Of a stretch of 64,000 nt of DNA, positions 24,013 to 35,657 are shown in pieces. Made by a program: the position numbers and the translations under genes. The notes under the pieces were generated by a model. That model was not told the DNA's origin and made no database searches. It saw only the letters and a program-made list of their open reading frames with translations. The stretch spans positions 558,001 through 622,000 of the forward strand of contig NC_037317.1 in assembly GCF_000143535.2 (NCBI RefSeq), given 5' to 3'. Source of the DNA: Botrytis cinerea B05.10. Its lineage: Eukaryota; Ascomycota; Leotiomycetes; Helotiales; Sclerotiniaceae. The first letter of the stretch is position 1. Each line of letters opens with the position of its first letter.

Positions 24013-24457
24013 GATTGCAAACGAATAATGCATCATGACCTGTACAACATAAGCGCATGAGAAGATCGAGGAGGTGTACAATATGATGGGAATACACATG
24101 GATATAATGTACAAGAGCTGCATGTATGAATTGCTGGCAGTGGTACTTATATCTCTTTCGTGCTAGAGAGCAAAAATTTCGAGGATCGAGAGGGGATCAT
24201 AAATATACTCTATTAAAGGCTCCAGAAGCGTAACTCTGCTCTTCAAGGCATCTTAGCCAAAGACGAGAGAGGCTATCAAAACGAATTCACACATGAACAA
24301 GAACGTTTCTTGTAATATCCCGAATACTGCTACTACCTACGTCATACAAGATCATGTTTCTGTGTATCCATCGAATCAAGTCTATATGGAACAGAAAATC
24401 TCTCCCTCCTATATATTCCCTTCTCCCACCAGATTCGCCCCGCCTCTCATAGACTTT
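24013..24457. other. Convergent 3' region, no gene seen
   Basis: Lies between the 3' ends of TOM5 and the acetyltransferase gene. AT-rich, likely both 3' UTRs. Confidence 0.6.
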
Positions 24458-25207
24458 CTAGTTTAACTTTCTCAGCAACTTCTCCCTGATCTCCTCCACC
24501 TTCTTTTTCTGCCCTCCCTCCTCATCAAAATTCTCCGCCTCCAACCACTCCACTAGCGCCTCCTTGACCACCTCCCATTCCTCCAAAATCACACTCCCGT
24601 ACCAACTATCTCTCCTCCGTCCCCTCACAACCATATGTCTCCTAAAAAGCCCCTCCTCTACAAATCCCAACCTTAGCGCAGCCCTCTTACTCCCCATGTT
24701 CTCCGCATTGCATTTCCATTCCACCCTCTCATACCCTAGTTTGAAGCAATACTCCATCAAAACAAAACAAGCTTCCGTCGCCTCAGTAGTCCTCTGCAGT
24801 TTCTTCGAGAATAGCACATGGCCAACCTCTATTCTCCTCTGACTCGGTACAATATTCAGCAGGCTTATGATTCCCACTGCTTCTCCACTTGGTAAGATGA
24901 TTGCCCAATTAACGAAGCCAGATTCAGGGTGATTAATGAGCCATGCGAGATATGCTGTGAAGTCTTCAATGGTACCAAAGGGTCCGCTGGGCATGTATTT
25001 GTAAAGCATGTATCTTTCCGCTCCGCCGACATGTTTCCAGAGGTCCGGGATGTGGTCTGCAGAGAGCGGGATGAGGGAGATGCGATTTGTGACGTGGGAA
25101 AGGGGGGTCAGAGAGGGGAAGGGAGGGGAATTAGGGGAGACGGCAGGGAAGGAGGTCTCGAAGTCGGCGGGGTAGAGGGAGACAGATGAAATTGGGGGTG
25201 GTGACAT
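24458..25207 (-). CDS. GNAT-family N-acetyltransferase (RimJ/RimL-like)
   Basis: A single exon of 249 codons. After a Pro/Ser-rich N terminus the protein shows the order of a RimJ/RimL-type GNAT domain: RISLIPLSADHIPDLWKHV, then NWAIILPSGEAVGIISLLNI, then RRIEVGHVLFSKKLQRT (acetyl-CoA-binding region), TEACFVLMEYCFKLGYERVEWKC, and NMGSKRAALRLGFVEEGLFR, ending in the typical YGSVILEEW. Such enzymes transfer acetyl from acetyl-CoA to small amines or protein N termini. Fungal members of this type are mostly uncharacterised, and the substrate here is unknown. A short Glu/Lys-rich tail follows the domain. The first ATG is used as the start. It faces TOM5 tail to tail, and the nucleoporin gene lies upstream on the same strand. 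Confidence 0.85.
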   Translation of the reverse strand: MSPPPISSVSLYPADFETSFPAVSPNSPPFPSLTPLSHVTNRISLIPLSADHIPDLWKHVGGAERYMLYKYMPSGPFGTIEDFTAYLAWLINHPESGFVNWAIILPSGEAVGIISLLNIVPSQRRIEVGHVLFSKKLQRTTEATEACFVLMEYCFKLGYERVEWKCNAENMGSKRAALRLGFVEEGLFRRHMVVRGRRRDSWYGSVILEEWEVVKEALVEWLEAENFDEEGGQKKKVEEIREKLLRKLN

Positions 25208-25567
25208 TTTGTGTGAAAAGTTTGCGTAAATCGATTGGTCGTTCGATACTACAGATGAAGGATTTTGAATTTCGGCATCAAATGAGATCTCTTATCTTTA
25301 TAGGAGATTGGTCTTGAGCTATGAGTCACTTGGCCCCATTTACAGAAATGAAAGGGCGTAATTTTGACGTGTGCACAAACCTAACTTTCAAAATCAATAC
25401 ATTATAGGCAGTTGTTTGCGATCGATTTGAGGTGAAAGAGAAATTACTACTATTAGTCTGTAATTAAGCTTCCATATTATACAATGCCTATCCTTTTTTA
25501 CATCCCAACCAACTCCATGAAGTCTAAAGCACTTCCGATCAAATTAACCATGGGTATTTCGCATCAA
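25208..25567. other. Promoter of the acetyltransferase gene and 3' end of the nucleoporin gene
   Basis: 360 bp on the upstream side of the acetyltransferase. No coding frame supported. Confidence 0.55.
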
Positions 25568-26945
25568 TCATCGGCCGAATCTTGTCCTCGCTGCTATTTG
25601 TGGTGGCTGCTCTTTCTCCCATTCGACATAATCTTTATGTACCCTATCCAACTCCTTTTTCAAATGTGCTAATTGAGTTTGATAGTCTTCGAGAATCTAG
25701 TATGTGAGTCAGCATCATATCATTACTTCGGTAGAAACTATGACAATTACCTTCTTGCATCGCGCGGTCATGGTGTCGTCCAAAATCTCTCCATTTTCTT
25801 GCCCAACCTTCTCCAGTTCCGTCCTCAATAACCGACCTCGTTCTTGGACGTTGATCATTCGAGCCCAAATCTCTTCTGCTCTGGCACCCAGTGCCGGATC
25901 ACTAGCCCCCTTTTCTATCTTGATAAGTTTAGCTTTCAGGTCCTCCTCGTCTCCACTAAGCGCATAGCCTCTGTTTCTTAAAACCTGCACTTTAGTCGCC
26001 AATGCAATGCATCTTTGTTTTAAGACCACATGTTTCCTTCTCGCATCCATTGCCCGTATACTTGTCCTCGTGTCGTGATTTTGAAGTAGGTTCGACAAAC
26101 TAGCATTGATATTATGTAATCGAATGTTGAATGCTGCAAGATGATTTTGCTGAGCTTTGATCCTGTCGCCCATCATTTGGAAACCGATACATGAGACTGG
26201 AATATATCCAGGTCCTGGCTTTTTTGAAAGCGCTTCTTCCCAAGCTCTTGGGTCTTCGTTGGGTTGTGGTTGATAGAATGGTGCTTCGTCCACACCAACG
26301 TTATTATAGAAGAAATATTGGAAGGCACAGTCCTTGCTTCCTGTATCCCATTTACCCACAACCGTCTCAATCTGGTCTATCACACTCTTTTCTCCTACAT
26401 CAAAATTAGTTCGCGCTGTGAATGATTCTCGATAGGTACGTACGAGGTCTCAGCCCATTTGTGTTTGTATTTGTGAACAAAGAATTTCCAAATTGTCCTT
26501 GTGACTGGCCCAAAGCTTGCGACGATTGCGTCTGCCCAAATAAACCAGTCTGTTGCTGCTGCTGCTGCTGCTGGGCCGCTTGCTGCTGCGCTCCCATAGT
26601 CTGTCCAGAGAATAATCCTCCCGTTTGTTGCTGCTGTGGCTGTTGTGCATTTGCTCCGAATAGTCCTCCCGCTTGAGGCTGGTTCTGTTGAGTGCTTGCT
26701 CCTAGTCCTCCACCGAATAGTCCACTAGCCTGTTGTTGATTTTGTTGAGTATTTTGCCCCGCGCCGCCGAAGAGCCCTCCTCCCTGATTTTGAGCTCCGG
26801 TAGTTGTAGTCGAGCCAAACAATCCTCCTGGCTTTTGCGCAGTATTTGTAGATCCAAATAAACCACCTGAAGGTTGTGCGGTGTTTGTTGACCCGAATAA
26901 ACCTCCGCCAGCTGGCTGGCTTTGACCGAAAGTACTTCCAAACAT
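25568..26945 (-). CDS. NUP57: Nucleoporin Nup57/Nup54, GLFG-repeat channel nucleoporin
   Basis: Three exons, 26945-26444, 26394-25751 and 25696-25568, encode about 424 residues. Residues 1-167 hold about seven GLFG repeats spaced by Gln/Asn-rich linkers, including a CAG-type polyglutamine run. Exon 2 begins [22 protein letters not shown] and continues [17 protein letters not shown], the Nup54 alpha/beta region. A long helical part follows ([21 protein letters not shown] and later [11 protein letters not shown] in exon 3). Nup57/Nup54 sits in the Nsp1-Nup57-Nup49 complex lining the central channel of the nuclear pore (family knowledge). The first intron (GTACGT, AACTAAT branch, GTAG) splits an Arg codon. 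I chose the ATG before FGSTFGQ rather than the in-frame ATG 32 codons upstream, because FG nucleoporins normally start with the repeat. Confidence 0.92.
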
Positions 26946-27444
26946 AGCTGTCTCTGTATGCGTTCGGGGTTGTAGAATTGTCGAGATAGAATCACCGAAG
27001 GAAGATGCAAGTAATCTCGAGGGAACTTCAGTACAATGCAAAATTGCAGCTACTTAAGAAAATGTTGACTTTGCGAACGCGCTTGATAGTATATTATTGG
27101 GATTGTAAGATTTTCTCGGATATACGTTGCGACAATTCAAAATTTCTAAACTAAAACATGAACAATAGAAATTGATTGGCGAGAGGTACTGTTCAATGTT
27201 GAAGCTAGTAGAATAATTTTCACAGTGTGAAAGGTATAGAAAGTGAATTCTTATTTTGCTGGAACATAAATTCGTTGTCGGGACGAAGCTCTTTTGATCG
27301 GTCGCGACTGCTGAGAGGTCGGCTGATGAGCCAATCAACTTCCTCGTTTTTGACTTGACCTTAAAGCTTCATACTGCATTGAACCTCCAAAACACTCAAT
27401 TACGGGCTTTGCGAACCCAGTATCTCCTCACAACATATTTCAAA
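26946..27444. other. Divergent promoter region NUP57 / NDUFA8
   Basis: About 500 bp between divergent start codons. A GC-poor core with no supportable frame. Confidence 0.6.
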
Positions 27445-28228
27445 ATGGCCGCCCGTCAACCTAGGTATATTTTTATGCTTGTTCGTTCCCGTACTTCTAC
27501 CTGATGCTGACCGCGATCACAGATTCAATCAGCAAGTCTTGATTGACACTACCCCATTACCTGCGGATATTCCACCCGTCACAGAGATTGGTAGCAGTTC
27601 GGCGCCATTATTGTCCGCAAGTTTCTTTATCGGTGCAAGATGCAGACCCTACAATGACGATTTCATGCAATGCAAGAACGACAACCCCGGAAAGGGAGAA
27701 ATCGATTGTCTGAAAGAGGGCCGAAGAGTTACCAGGTGTGCGAGGAGCGTGTAAGTGCTACTCCTTATGAGGCTACGGATGTGCAACTTCGAACATCGAT
27801 GAAGGGGTTTAGGATTTGGAGCGAACCCTGGCTGGATACTTGGATTTTACCAGTAGAACTCTAGGCTAATCGCCAATCATAGAATTGAAGATGTGAACAA
27901 ACACTGTCTTGAGGAGTTCAGAAAACACTGGTAAGTTACACTCTTATGGAGTCCGGATGTGATGGAATTAGTCATATCTAATAATGTTGTAGGAAATGCC
28001 TGGACAATAACAACCAACAACTATGGCAATGTCGACCACAAGAGTGGAAGCTTAACAAATGTGTCTTTGACAATCTGGTATGACACGTCTCTAAACCCAC
28101 GATGAAGAGCAGCCACTAATCATATGGCGTGTGCATAGAAAATCGAGAAGGTTATTCCAGATACCCCCGCAGGTGAAACCCCTGTGCACCTACGTAAAAG
28201 ACAAATTTACGCACACTACGGCCCATGA
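27445..28228 (+). CDS. nuo-20.8: Mitochondrial complex I accessory subunit NDUFA8 (fungal 20.8 kDa type)
   Basis: Five exons, 27445-27464, 27523-27750, 27883-27930, 27993-28077 and 28139-28228, encode about 156 residues. Each junction is GT..AG and in frame. Four CX9C units are rebuilt by splicing: CRPYNDDFMQC, CLKEGRRVTRC, CLEEFRKHWKC and CRPQEWKLNKC. Four twin-cysteine helices of this kind are the hallmark of NDUFA8, imported through Mia40 into the intermembrane space and placed on the membrane arm of NADH:ubiquinone oxidoreductase (family knowledge). The N terminus (FNQQVLIDTTPLP) lacks a cleavable presequence, as expected. The C terminus is short and basic (RKRQIYAHYGP). The third donor choice, GTAAGT at 27751, is set by frame. 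Identification is strong. Confidence 0.92.
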
Positions 28229-29025
28229 GTTATTCATGTGGCATCGTGTTTCAGTGGAGGTGAGGCGCTATTAGGAGAATACATGTATATAGTGTTGAGA
28301 ATCAAACTGCACTTCTTCCAATACCCATATTGTCTTTGATTGCTCTGTGTCTTGTTTCAATTGCGTGAAGCATATTTCAGTAGCTTGACGACATGGAGCG
28401 TCTCTTGCTATGGCAGCTTATGGTTGGACGAAATTTCTATACATGCTGCAACATCGTTGTCAAGTTACACTATCTATCTAGGGCTATTTCAACTGGAGGG
28501 ATCAAAATGCACTTCACCAAAAATCTGAGCCCACGTGCTCATAAATTCCCCTTTATGTGCCTGCAAACTTTCTCATTAACACTTGTCTCCTCCGACTTTA
28601 TACCTTCTCTCTCCTTCAACTCTCAACTATCTACCTTCTGCTATCTCAGAGCTTCTATTGATCTCCATGATAGCCCCTCTTCGGTTGCTTTCCAGAAGGT
28701 CAAGCTTACTGCTATCGATTTTTTTCTTCGCACCAGCGTCTTAGATCGATCGCCATTGCTTCATATTATTGCTCTCACTTTTGATTATTCAAACTCACCT
28801 TTTCGCATCTGAAATTAGACGCTAGTGCTAGCGCGCCAGTGTGGGCTTCTTCTTCTCACTTTGTCTTGCACCTCTTCCCCTTCAACTAACCTTCATTCAA
28901 TATCTACAACCTCCGTTACAATCCTCGATGCTCAATCCTTTAACCTCTTTACTACAGTTGGTCAACCTATTCAAGCCTTCTTTACTGTCTTGCTCATATT
29001 CCGAGACAATCTTCGTGACCTCAAG
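28229..29025. other. 5' region of the GTPase gene, pyrimidine-rich leader
   Basis: No separate gene. From about 28530 the plus strand becomes pyrimidine-rich, as in fungal transcription start regions. Open frames at 28393-28812 and 28841-29317 overlap the leader and are not conserved in appearance. Confidence 0.55.
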
Positions 29026-32000
29026 ATGGCAGACTTCGGTGTCAAACTTGAGGCTGAGCAGTCGCCTTCACCCAAGGACAGTCCAGTCTTCGTGGGCGAC
29101 GATGAGAATGATACTCCACGTAGCTCATCTCCATTTACATTTACTGCTCACTCTCCCGGGCGCAATCACTCACCATCACCTACTCCCTCATTCGCAGACG
29201 AGGCTCCCAGCCATACTATTCCAACATGGCAGCGATGTGGCAATCTTGAAAGGTCGACACAAGTTGATATTAAGGAAGAAGCCGTTAAAAATGGTCTCAC
29301 TACACTCAAAGAATTAGAAGCTGCTCTTCAGCACCACCCAGAATTTTGGAGTTCTACCAAGTGGCTGGAACGTATTGGTAAGCTATGGTTTTCTTTGTTT
29401 CTTCTCGTACAATGTGTTGTCGCTGACAATTTTCATAGCGGCAATACGTGCAGCTAAGAAAGAGTGCCGAGTTCTAATTGGGTTTCTCGGAGTTACTGGG
29501 GCTGGAAAATCCACCCTCATCAACTCCGTTCTCGGCCTTGAGGATCTCTTACCTGCCGATGATGAAAAAGCTTGCACCGCTGTCATCTGTGAAATTTCGT
29601 GGAACCCTAGAAATGACCCAGCTACTGCCTATGTGGCTATTATTGATCGCATCAGTAAGGAGGACTGGGAGTCTGAGCTAGAAAATCTTTTTCGGGACCT
29701 TGCAGATAAGATATCTAACAAGGATGGAGACATCGAAGAGCCAGATCTTGAGCGAGATGAGCGGATCAAAACTGCCTTCGGCAAAGTTAAGTGTGTCTAT
29801 CCGTCCATCAAAAGCCTTGAGGCATTGCAGCGTCAAACTGTTACCACTCTCATGAACCATTGTAATGTTCGGGATATCCTGGGCCAAAGCAAGACTATTA
29901 GGAGCGATGATCTTCTAAAGTTTGCTGATAGTATCAAGCCTTACATTGATAGTAGCAATTTCAAGGAAGAGAATGGCACCTATGAATTCGCCCAGTGGCC
30001 TCTTGTCAAGCTTGTTCGCCTCCAAATCAAGGCTGAAGTTCTCAAGACTGGCATCGTTCTTGTCGATCTCCCAGGTTCAATGGATACCAACACAGCTCGT
30101 GGAGCCCTTGCCGCAACTTACACGAAAAACTTGACACTCAGCTGTGTTGTTTCGCCAACGAGCAGAGCAGCTTCAGACAAGCCAGTTAGTTACTTTCTCC
30201 CTCTACCCCTCCTGGTGTGCATATATGCTAATGATCTTTTAAGGCTCAAGATTTACTTGGATCTATCACAAAGCGTTACTTGCAGTTGGAGGATCAATTC
30301 TCAAGCGACCATCTCTGCTTTATCGTTACCAAGATTGATTCATCTATGAGTGTGGCCCGATACATCAGGACCCATCCGGAAGTCAGCAAACGACTCACAG
30401 ATGTTTATGAGAAAGAAGCAACAAATCAAAAAGGCATTGAATTTATGAGTGGCATCGAGGCTAACTATAAGCAAAGTATAGAGGAGAGTAAGCAAGATTT
30501 TGCTGAACGCAATAACAAGATAAAAGAACTCGGAGCACGTATTAGGAATTTCAAGTCAAAGCGCAAGCGTGACGATCAATGTAAGTCCTCTTATGTCACA
30601 TTAAAGGTTAGAACGATGCTAATTGCTGTGTTTTTCTATTTTAGCAGCTCCCATTGCGCCTGGATTAGCGGCGGAGCAGAATCAAAACAAGACGCAATAT
30701 TTTGAACTCCAGAGGGATACTCAGGAGCTTCAGAATAAAATCAATGGTTATGAAAGCCGGCTCTATAAAGCTCAGAAAAAATTGGCAGAATTCCGTGATA
30801 AAGAGTGGATGCTTGAGTCAAGAAAGGTGAAAGCATGTATTCAAAACCGAAATGCAGTTTCCACTACAGCGTTACGAGATGATTTCGAGGCTGTTAGGAA
30901 GCAAATGGGAGAGAAGAAGGCAGAAAAGCCCTTGCAAGTCTTTTGTGTTTCTTCTACGGCATTTTTTGACCTTATGATGAGACAGAGATCGAAGCAGGGG
31001 TTTTTCATGAAGAAAGACACTGGAATTCCAGCTTTGATAGCATGGCTGATCGGTGCTACACTGGGTACTCGTAGCCGGAATGCTGAATCATTCCTAGCGG
31101 ATATTGAAAGTCTAGAGACTTCGCTGCGATTATGGGCCGCTGATACCACTATTGAGTATAAACTGCCCGACGCTCAAAAAGATGAAATTGAAAACGCTTT
31201 TGATGAGCAAGTAGATGTTCTATGCAAGGTATGTATGGCTATTCTGATAATGCAATGACTGGTTACTGACTTTAGACTCATAGAAGTTAAAAGACCTTAA
31301 CACACGCACAGTCGATCAGATTATGAAGCATTTCGAGAATGGTATCTTTAAGCATATGCCACTAACAGAGAAGAAGGCTGTTGTAAAGAGTGAGATCGCT
31401 GTTAGAGGTTGGGCCCAGCGACCAATGGCATGGGGAACACACCGAGCTTGTAATCGCAATCGGGGAGATTGGAAGAGCAATACTGGTACAGTACATCATT
31501 GGAATGATGATTTGTAAGTGATTTATTTCTGGATCATGTTGCTCTTCTAACTTCAAGCAGAGGTGCCTTGTACCTCGATGACTACATGATCAAGCACTGG
31601 CGCAAAACAGTTCACAAGACTTTGCCCGAATTTCATCAAAAGTACAACCACTCACTCGGCGTTGTCATCAACGGATTCGTTGATGATGTTGTGAGTGCAG
31701 CTACAACCATCTGTCCTCAAGTTGCCGAGCCTTTGGGCCTTTGGAAGCAGAGTGTCATGAAAGGTGCTAAGCCATTGAAGGATAACGCCGAAGAAATTTT
31801 CCAGACCAAAATCAAATCCACAGCTACTGATGCACATCAGCTCATCGTTCCAAAGATCCGAGAGATATGGTTACCAATCTACGAAAAATGCGGTGAAGAA
31901 TTTGGTATGTTAAACATATTTTTATTGGCACCAATATTGAACGACGCTAACACAACGGCACTTTTTAAGGCAAAGGCCATTTCAAGCGCAACATGGAGAC

Positions 32001-32454
32001 CCATGTTGAGTTTATTCAGAAACACGGTCGACCCGTGTATAAGAAATGTTCCAAGGTAGTTCGTGGGCTTTTTCAAAAGCTTGGTACCACGCTTCCAGAC
32101 GAATTCTCCAAGAGTACTGATACAGCAACCGCTAAGATCAAGGAAGAGTTTTGCATGATGATGGATAATCATACAATAAAGGATACCAGCCCGACAGGCG
32201 GAGCCGGTGGAGTTTGTCCATCCAAGGTTAAGTTGCGGGATGCGCTCAACTTAAGTTTCGCGACTCTGCACTCTGCCTGGGGTGAAGAAGCTGCAGAAGC
32301 AGTTGTGGAGGAGGAAGAAGAAGAGGCCGAAGAAGAGGAGATCGACATATCCGAGTTTAAGGCAGAGGGCACTGAAGAAGACACCTTTGTGGTCTCCGAT
32401 ATCAGTGATGTCGAGGATGATGCAAAGGATGGCGATTACGTTCCAGGACCTTAG
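29026..32454 (+). CDS. Large P-loop GTPase, nuclear SLIP-GC-like
   Basis: Seven exons, 29026-29377, 29439-30184, 30244-30580, 30645-31228, 31284-31513, 31561-31904 and 31970-32454, encode about 1025 residues. GTPase motifs: G1 GVTGAGKST at residues 135-143, a conserved Thr in CTAVICEI as G2, G3 DLPG at 327-330 and G4 TKID at 395-398. A long Glu/Lys-rich coiled coil (about 430-560) follows, then an alpha-helical region with GALYLDDYMIKHWRKTVHK. The C terminus is very acidic (Glu runs, then DISDVEDDAKDGDYVPGP). The nearest family I recognise is the SLIP-GC type nuclear GTPase group, dynamin-related in architecture and expanded in fungi but functionally obscure. The start at MADFGVKLE has a good ATG context; an upstream in-frame ATG at 28825 lies in the leader. 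The acceptor of exon 4 is a TAGCAG tandem. Confidence 0.85.
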
Positions 32455-33381
32455 AATGTTTGCTCATTCCCCAGCCCTCAACCTCGCAGTTCACATCATA
32501 TTTCCCATTTGTTCCTCTATTTTGCATCGTCCTGCATCAGACGAGCTTCCCTGCCAGCGAGTACAACTTCTTATCAGAAGATCGAAAACTGCCATCTTGC
32601 TCCGCTACGCATTCACGCGTGTTTATCAGCATTCAATTATCAAATATTCATTATCTCACGAAGTTACGAATTTACGGCCTTGCGAACAACAAATCCCAAT
32701 ATCAATATATTCTATTCCTAGAGCATTACGTTAGTTACCAGATCTTTGGATCAGGCATTCAACAGTGATATTAGACAGGAGACAACCCAATAGTCACAGT
32801 TTTACATCTACGTTTTTATTACCAGATCTGAGCTGTCAGATGACGACAGGCACGATCTCATATCATCCCCTTGCTACTTCTCTTTATTTCCTTAGTTCTT
32901 TAGTTATCTAGCTGCTAATTGAAAATTGATAAACATCAATCGTGCTGCCTACGTGAGATGGGATTCTGATATACTAGATGTGATATAATGTAAGGCGAGG
33001 TTGTGCATGATGTAAACGGCACTATATGAATGTGGAGAAAGTTCGAGAAGAGGAAAATGTGGTTTAGAAGCAAGTGATTTAATGAGAGTATTGTGCATAT
33101 CGCACAGACTCAAAAAGGGGCAGGAAAGGGAATAATTCACAGGAATTCCATCCAAAATATCGGTGTAAGCTGGGACTACGATAATATGAGGATTCGGAGA
33201 AGTAGCTAGCTCGGTTGATTGGCCCCTGAGGGCACATTTGTGAAATGCATAATACGTAAGAGCACACACAGGCACACGAGATAAGTCGAGAATTGCTAGA
33301 AAGGTCATGAAGTTTCATTCTATATCTAATTATTTCTACCACTACGCCCCATCATGTACAAGTACAAGATGCACCCGAACT
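32455..33381. other. Convergent 3' region, no gene seen
   Basis: Lies between the 3' ends of the GTPase and zuotin genes. A 119-codon minus-strand frame (33308-32949) shows no family feature and is probably chance in 3' UTR sequence. Confidence 0.5.
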
Positions 33382-34777
33382 CTAAGCAAGGTTCTTGGCC
33401 TCACCCTCCTTGAGCTTACCAGCACCAACCAATCTCTTGACCTCCTCGCTCCAGACATTCTTAATTTCATCAGCGATCTTCAAGCCGTTGAGCTTGCCAG
33501 CTAAAGCAGCGCACTCATCAGGATCGATCTTGCCTTGAACCAACTCAACATCGTTCAAGACACCGTCAATAGCAGATGCTGGTGCATCTCCACTTCCGGC
33601 AAAGTAGTTGGCATCCTTGACACTTCCCTTCAAGATACGTCTGTTCTTCTTGACGGCTGCCTTGGCGGCTTCCTTGGCCTTCTTTCCTTGCTCCTTGTCG
33701 GCCTTAGCCTTCTCCTCAGCTTCCTTGGCCTCCTTCTCGGCGGCCAATTTTTGAGCTTCCTTCTCAGCCTTGGCCTTTGCCTCGGCTTCCTCTCTCTCGA
33801 ACTTCTTCTTGTTCTTCTCCTTGCTTGCTTCTTGTCTGAAACGCTTGATACGCTCATCAGCAGCGGAAGCATCATCCAACAACTTTCTTAGACGAGCAGA
33901 ATCTTCGGTCTTCTTCTTCTTACGTGCGTTGTTGTTCTTACGCTCCATGTGACGCTTTTGATCACGGTTCTCGTTGTCATCTGGAACATCCTCATCTTGG
34001 TATTCGAACGATCTCCATGAGTCGAAGTTGTAGAAGAAGTTGTAAAAGTTCTCGACGTCCTCCTTGGAGCTGTTGATATCACCAAACTTAGGGACTGGCT
34101 GGACCTTGGAGAAACGACCCTCGGCCTTGAAACATGAGTTCCACTTCTTGTAAAAGAGTTTCTGGTCCTTTTGGTCTTTCTTGGATGGTGGTGCAACATC
34201 GGCGGCTTCGTCAACGGAATCGAATTGGCGACGCTTGACGGGATCGAGGAGGAGATCGGTGGCCTTTTGAATGCACTTGAAGAAGTTGTCATCTTCGGTG
34301 GCACCTGTGGCAGCTCTCTTATCAGGGTGATGCTTCAAGACCTTCTTTCTGTGTGCCTTCTTGATTTGGTCTTCAGTAGCCTTGTATCTGTATTTGCTGA
34401 GACCGAGAACAGCATAGTGATCTTGGTTCTATTGGTCGAATATTAGCAAAAGTATAGTGGGGTTAGCAGATAATTGAATTTACCTTCCAGTCCTTAGCAT
34501 CCCGGGACAACATCATTGGGTCCTCAGCTTCGCTGATCTCACCAAGGTCATCGTCTTCGACTTTCTTGACATTGTTCTGGGCTTCGAGACGGTCATCCTC
34601 AGAGAAGGTACGCTTGTGACGAGCTCTGCGGGCGTGAGCGAGAAAGTGAGGGCCAACAGGCTCAAGGCTTCGTTGAGTTGCAGCAGAAACGCTACCAACG
34701 GCGTTGAAATCCTTCTCGGCGGACCATCCTTCTGGAAGGACAGGGAGGGGTAAAGCGACTTGAGTATGGGACGCCAT
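33382..34777 (-). CDS. ZUO1: Zuotin, ribosome-associated J-protein (RAC subunit)
   Basis: Two exons, 34777-34484 and 34428-33382, encode about 446 residues. Exon 1 covers the N-terminal zuotin homology (VALPLPVLPEGWSAEKDFN), and the intron ends just before NQDHYAVLGLSKYRYKATE, the start of the J-domain. The HPD triad is in KHHPDKR, at about residues 132-134. Next come the zuotin-specific region (FKAEGRFSKVQPVPKFGDIN, FYNFFYNFDSWRSFEYQDE) and a long Lys/Glu/Ala helix that binds ribosomes. The C-terminal bundle follows. Zuo1 pairs with Ssz1 and stimulates Ssb Hsp70 on nascent chains at the ribosome exit (family knowledge). Codon usage in the charged helix is strongly biased to AAG/GAG/GCC, in line with a highly expressed gene. 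Confidence 0.95.
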
Positions 34778-35657
34778 TTTTAATTATTGAATGTTTTATT
34801 TGCAAGTTGGAGGGGAGAAAGAAAAGGCTAGAATGCTGGGATCGAAAAAATTGTTCGCTAAATTCACCGCCCATGTTTTATGCCGCGCAGCCTCTTCTAG
34901 ATAACACTTGCTTGCGACTCCAATCATGTAAGATCTTCACATTCGACATCCAAGTAGAACCTAGAATTCGATATTAAATCATTTCCATAAGATATTGGTG
35001 CCATTGTTTGAAACTTCATGCTTCACCAGCTTGCTATTCAATGTGTGAGAATTTTTTTTTTAATTCAATGCTCTGCATGTGCCAATGAAAATTTACAAAT
35101 TCGGTGTACATTATTGGCTACGGCCAAGGGCGCTGCATATTACTATCAGATCTCAGGTTAAACAAGAATATGAAGAACTGACTTATTATAACTGCTTGTA
35201 CTGTAAACCATGTACTCTGTTTAGACATGGCACTCTGTGTCGAATATTGAATGCGACTTCAAGAGGCCTGGTGGTTGACTAAAAGGATGCTTAGCTAAGC
35301 AGTCCAAAGTCTTTCAACAAGAGATATTTATTAATTTGCTTGAACGGAATTCCTTTGCTGTATTGAGATCACGCCGCATCACTTTCCTTGCGATTTCTAA
35401 TAGAGATTTCAGTCTTTTTATCTTCCTCACAGTTTTCGAATTTGATCTCTCATTTTCATAGAAACTAATTCCTATTGAGGCCAATCTTTTGAGTCTCCTG
35501 CTAGTATTCGACCAAACTTCAGTCTTCTCCTCACTCTCGTTTGTAGCCGGCCGTAGGCTCTATATAACGAACTTTCGCCAAAGTTTTTAAAGGTGCGTAA
35601 TATAGCTCAGATCTCTCCTCCTTCAGCTTTCATTCTCTCTTGTTATTTTCTCTCTCT
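34778..35657. other. Upstream region of zuotin, no gene seen
   Basis: AT-rich with small open frames only. It contains the zuotin promoter. Confidence 0.5.

Noticed and set aside
28825..29025. N-terminal extension of the GTPase from an upstream ATG
   Set aside because: The sequence is pyrimidine-rich leader; the ATG at 29026 has better context and a typical acidic start.
32949..33308. 119-codon minus-strand frame after the GTPase gene
   Set aside because: It lies in a convergent 3' region, with no family features.
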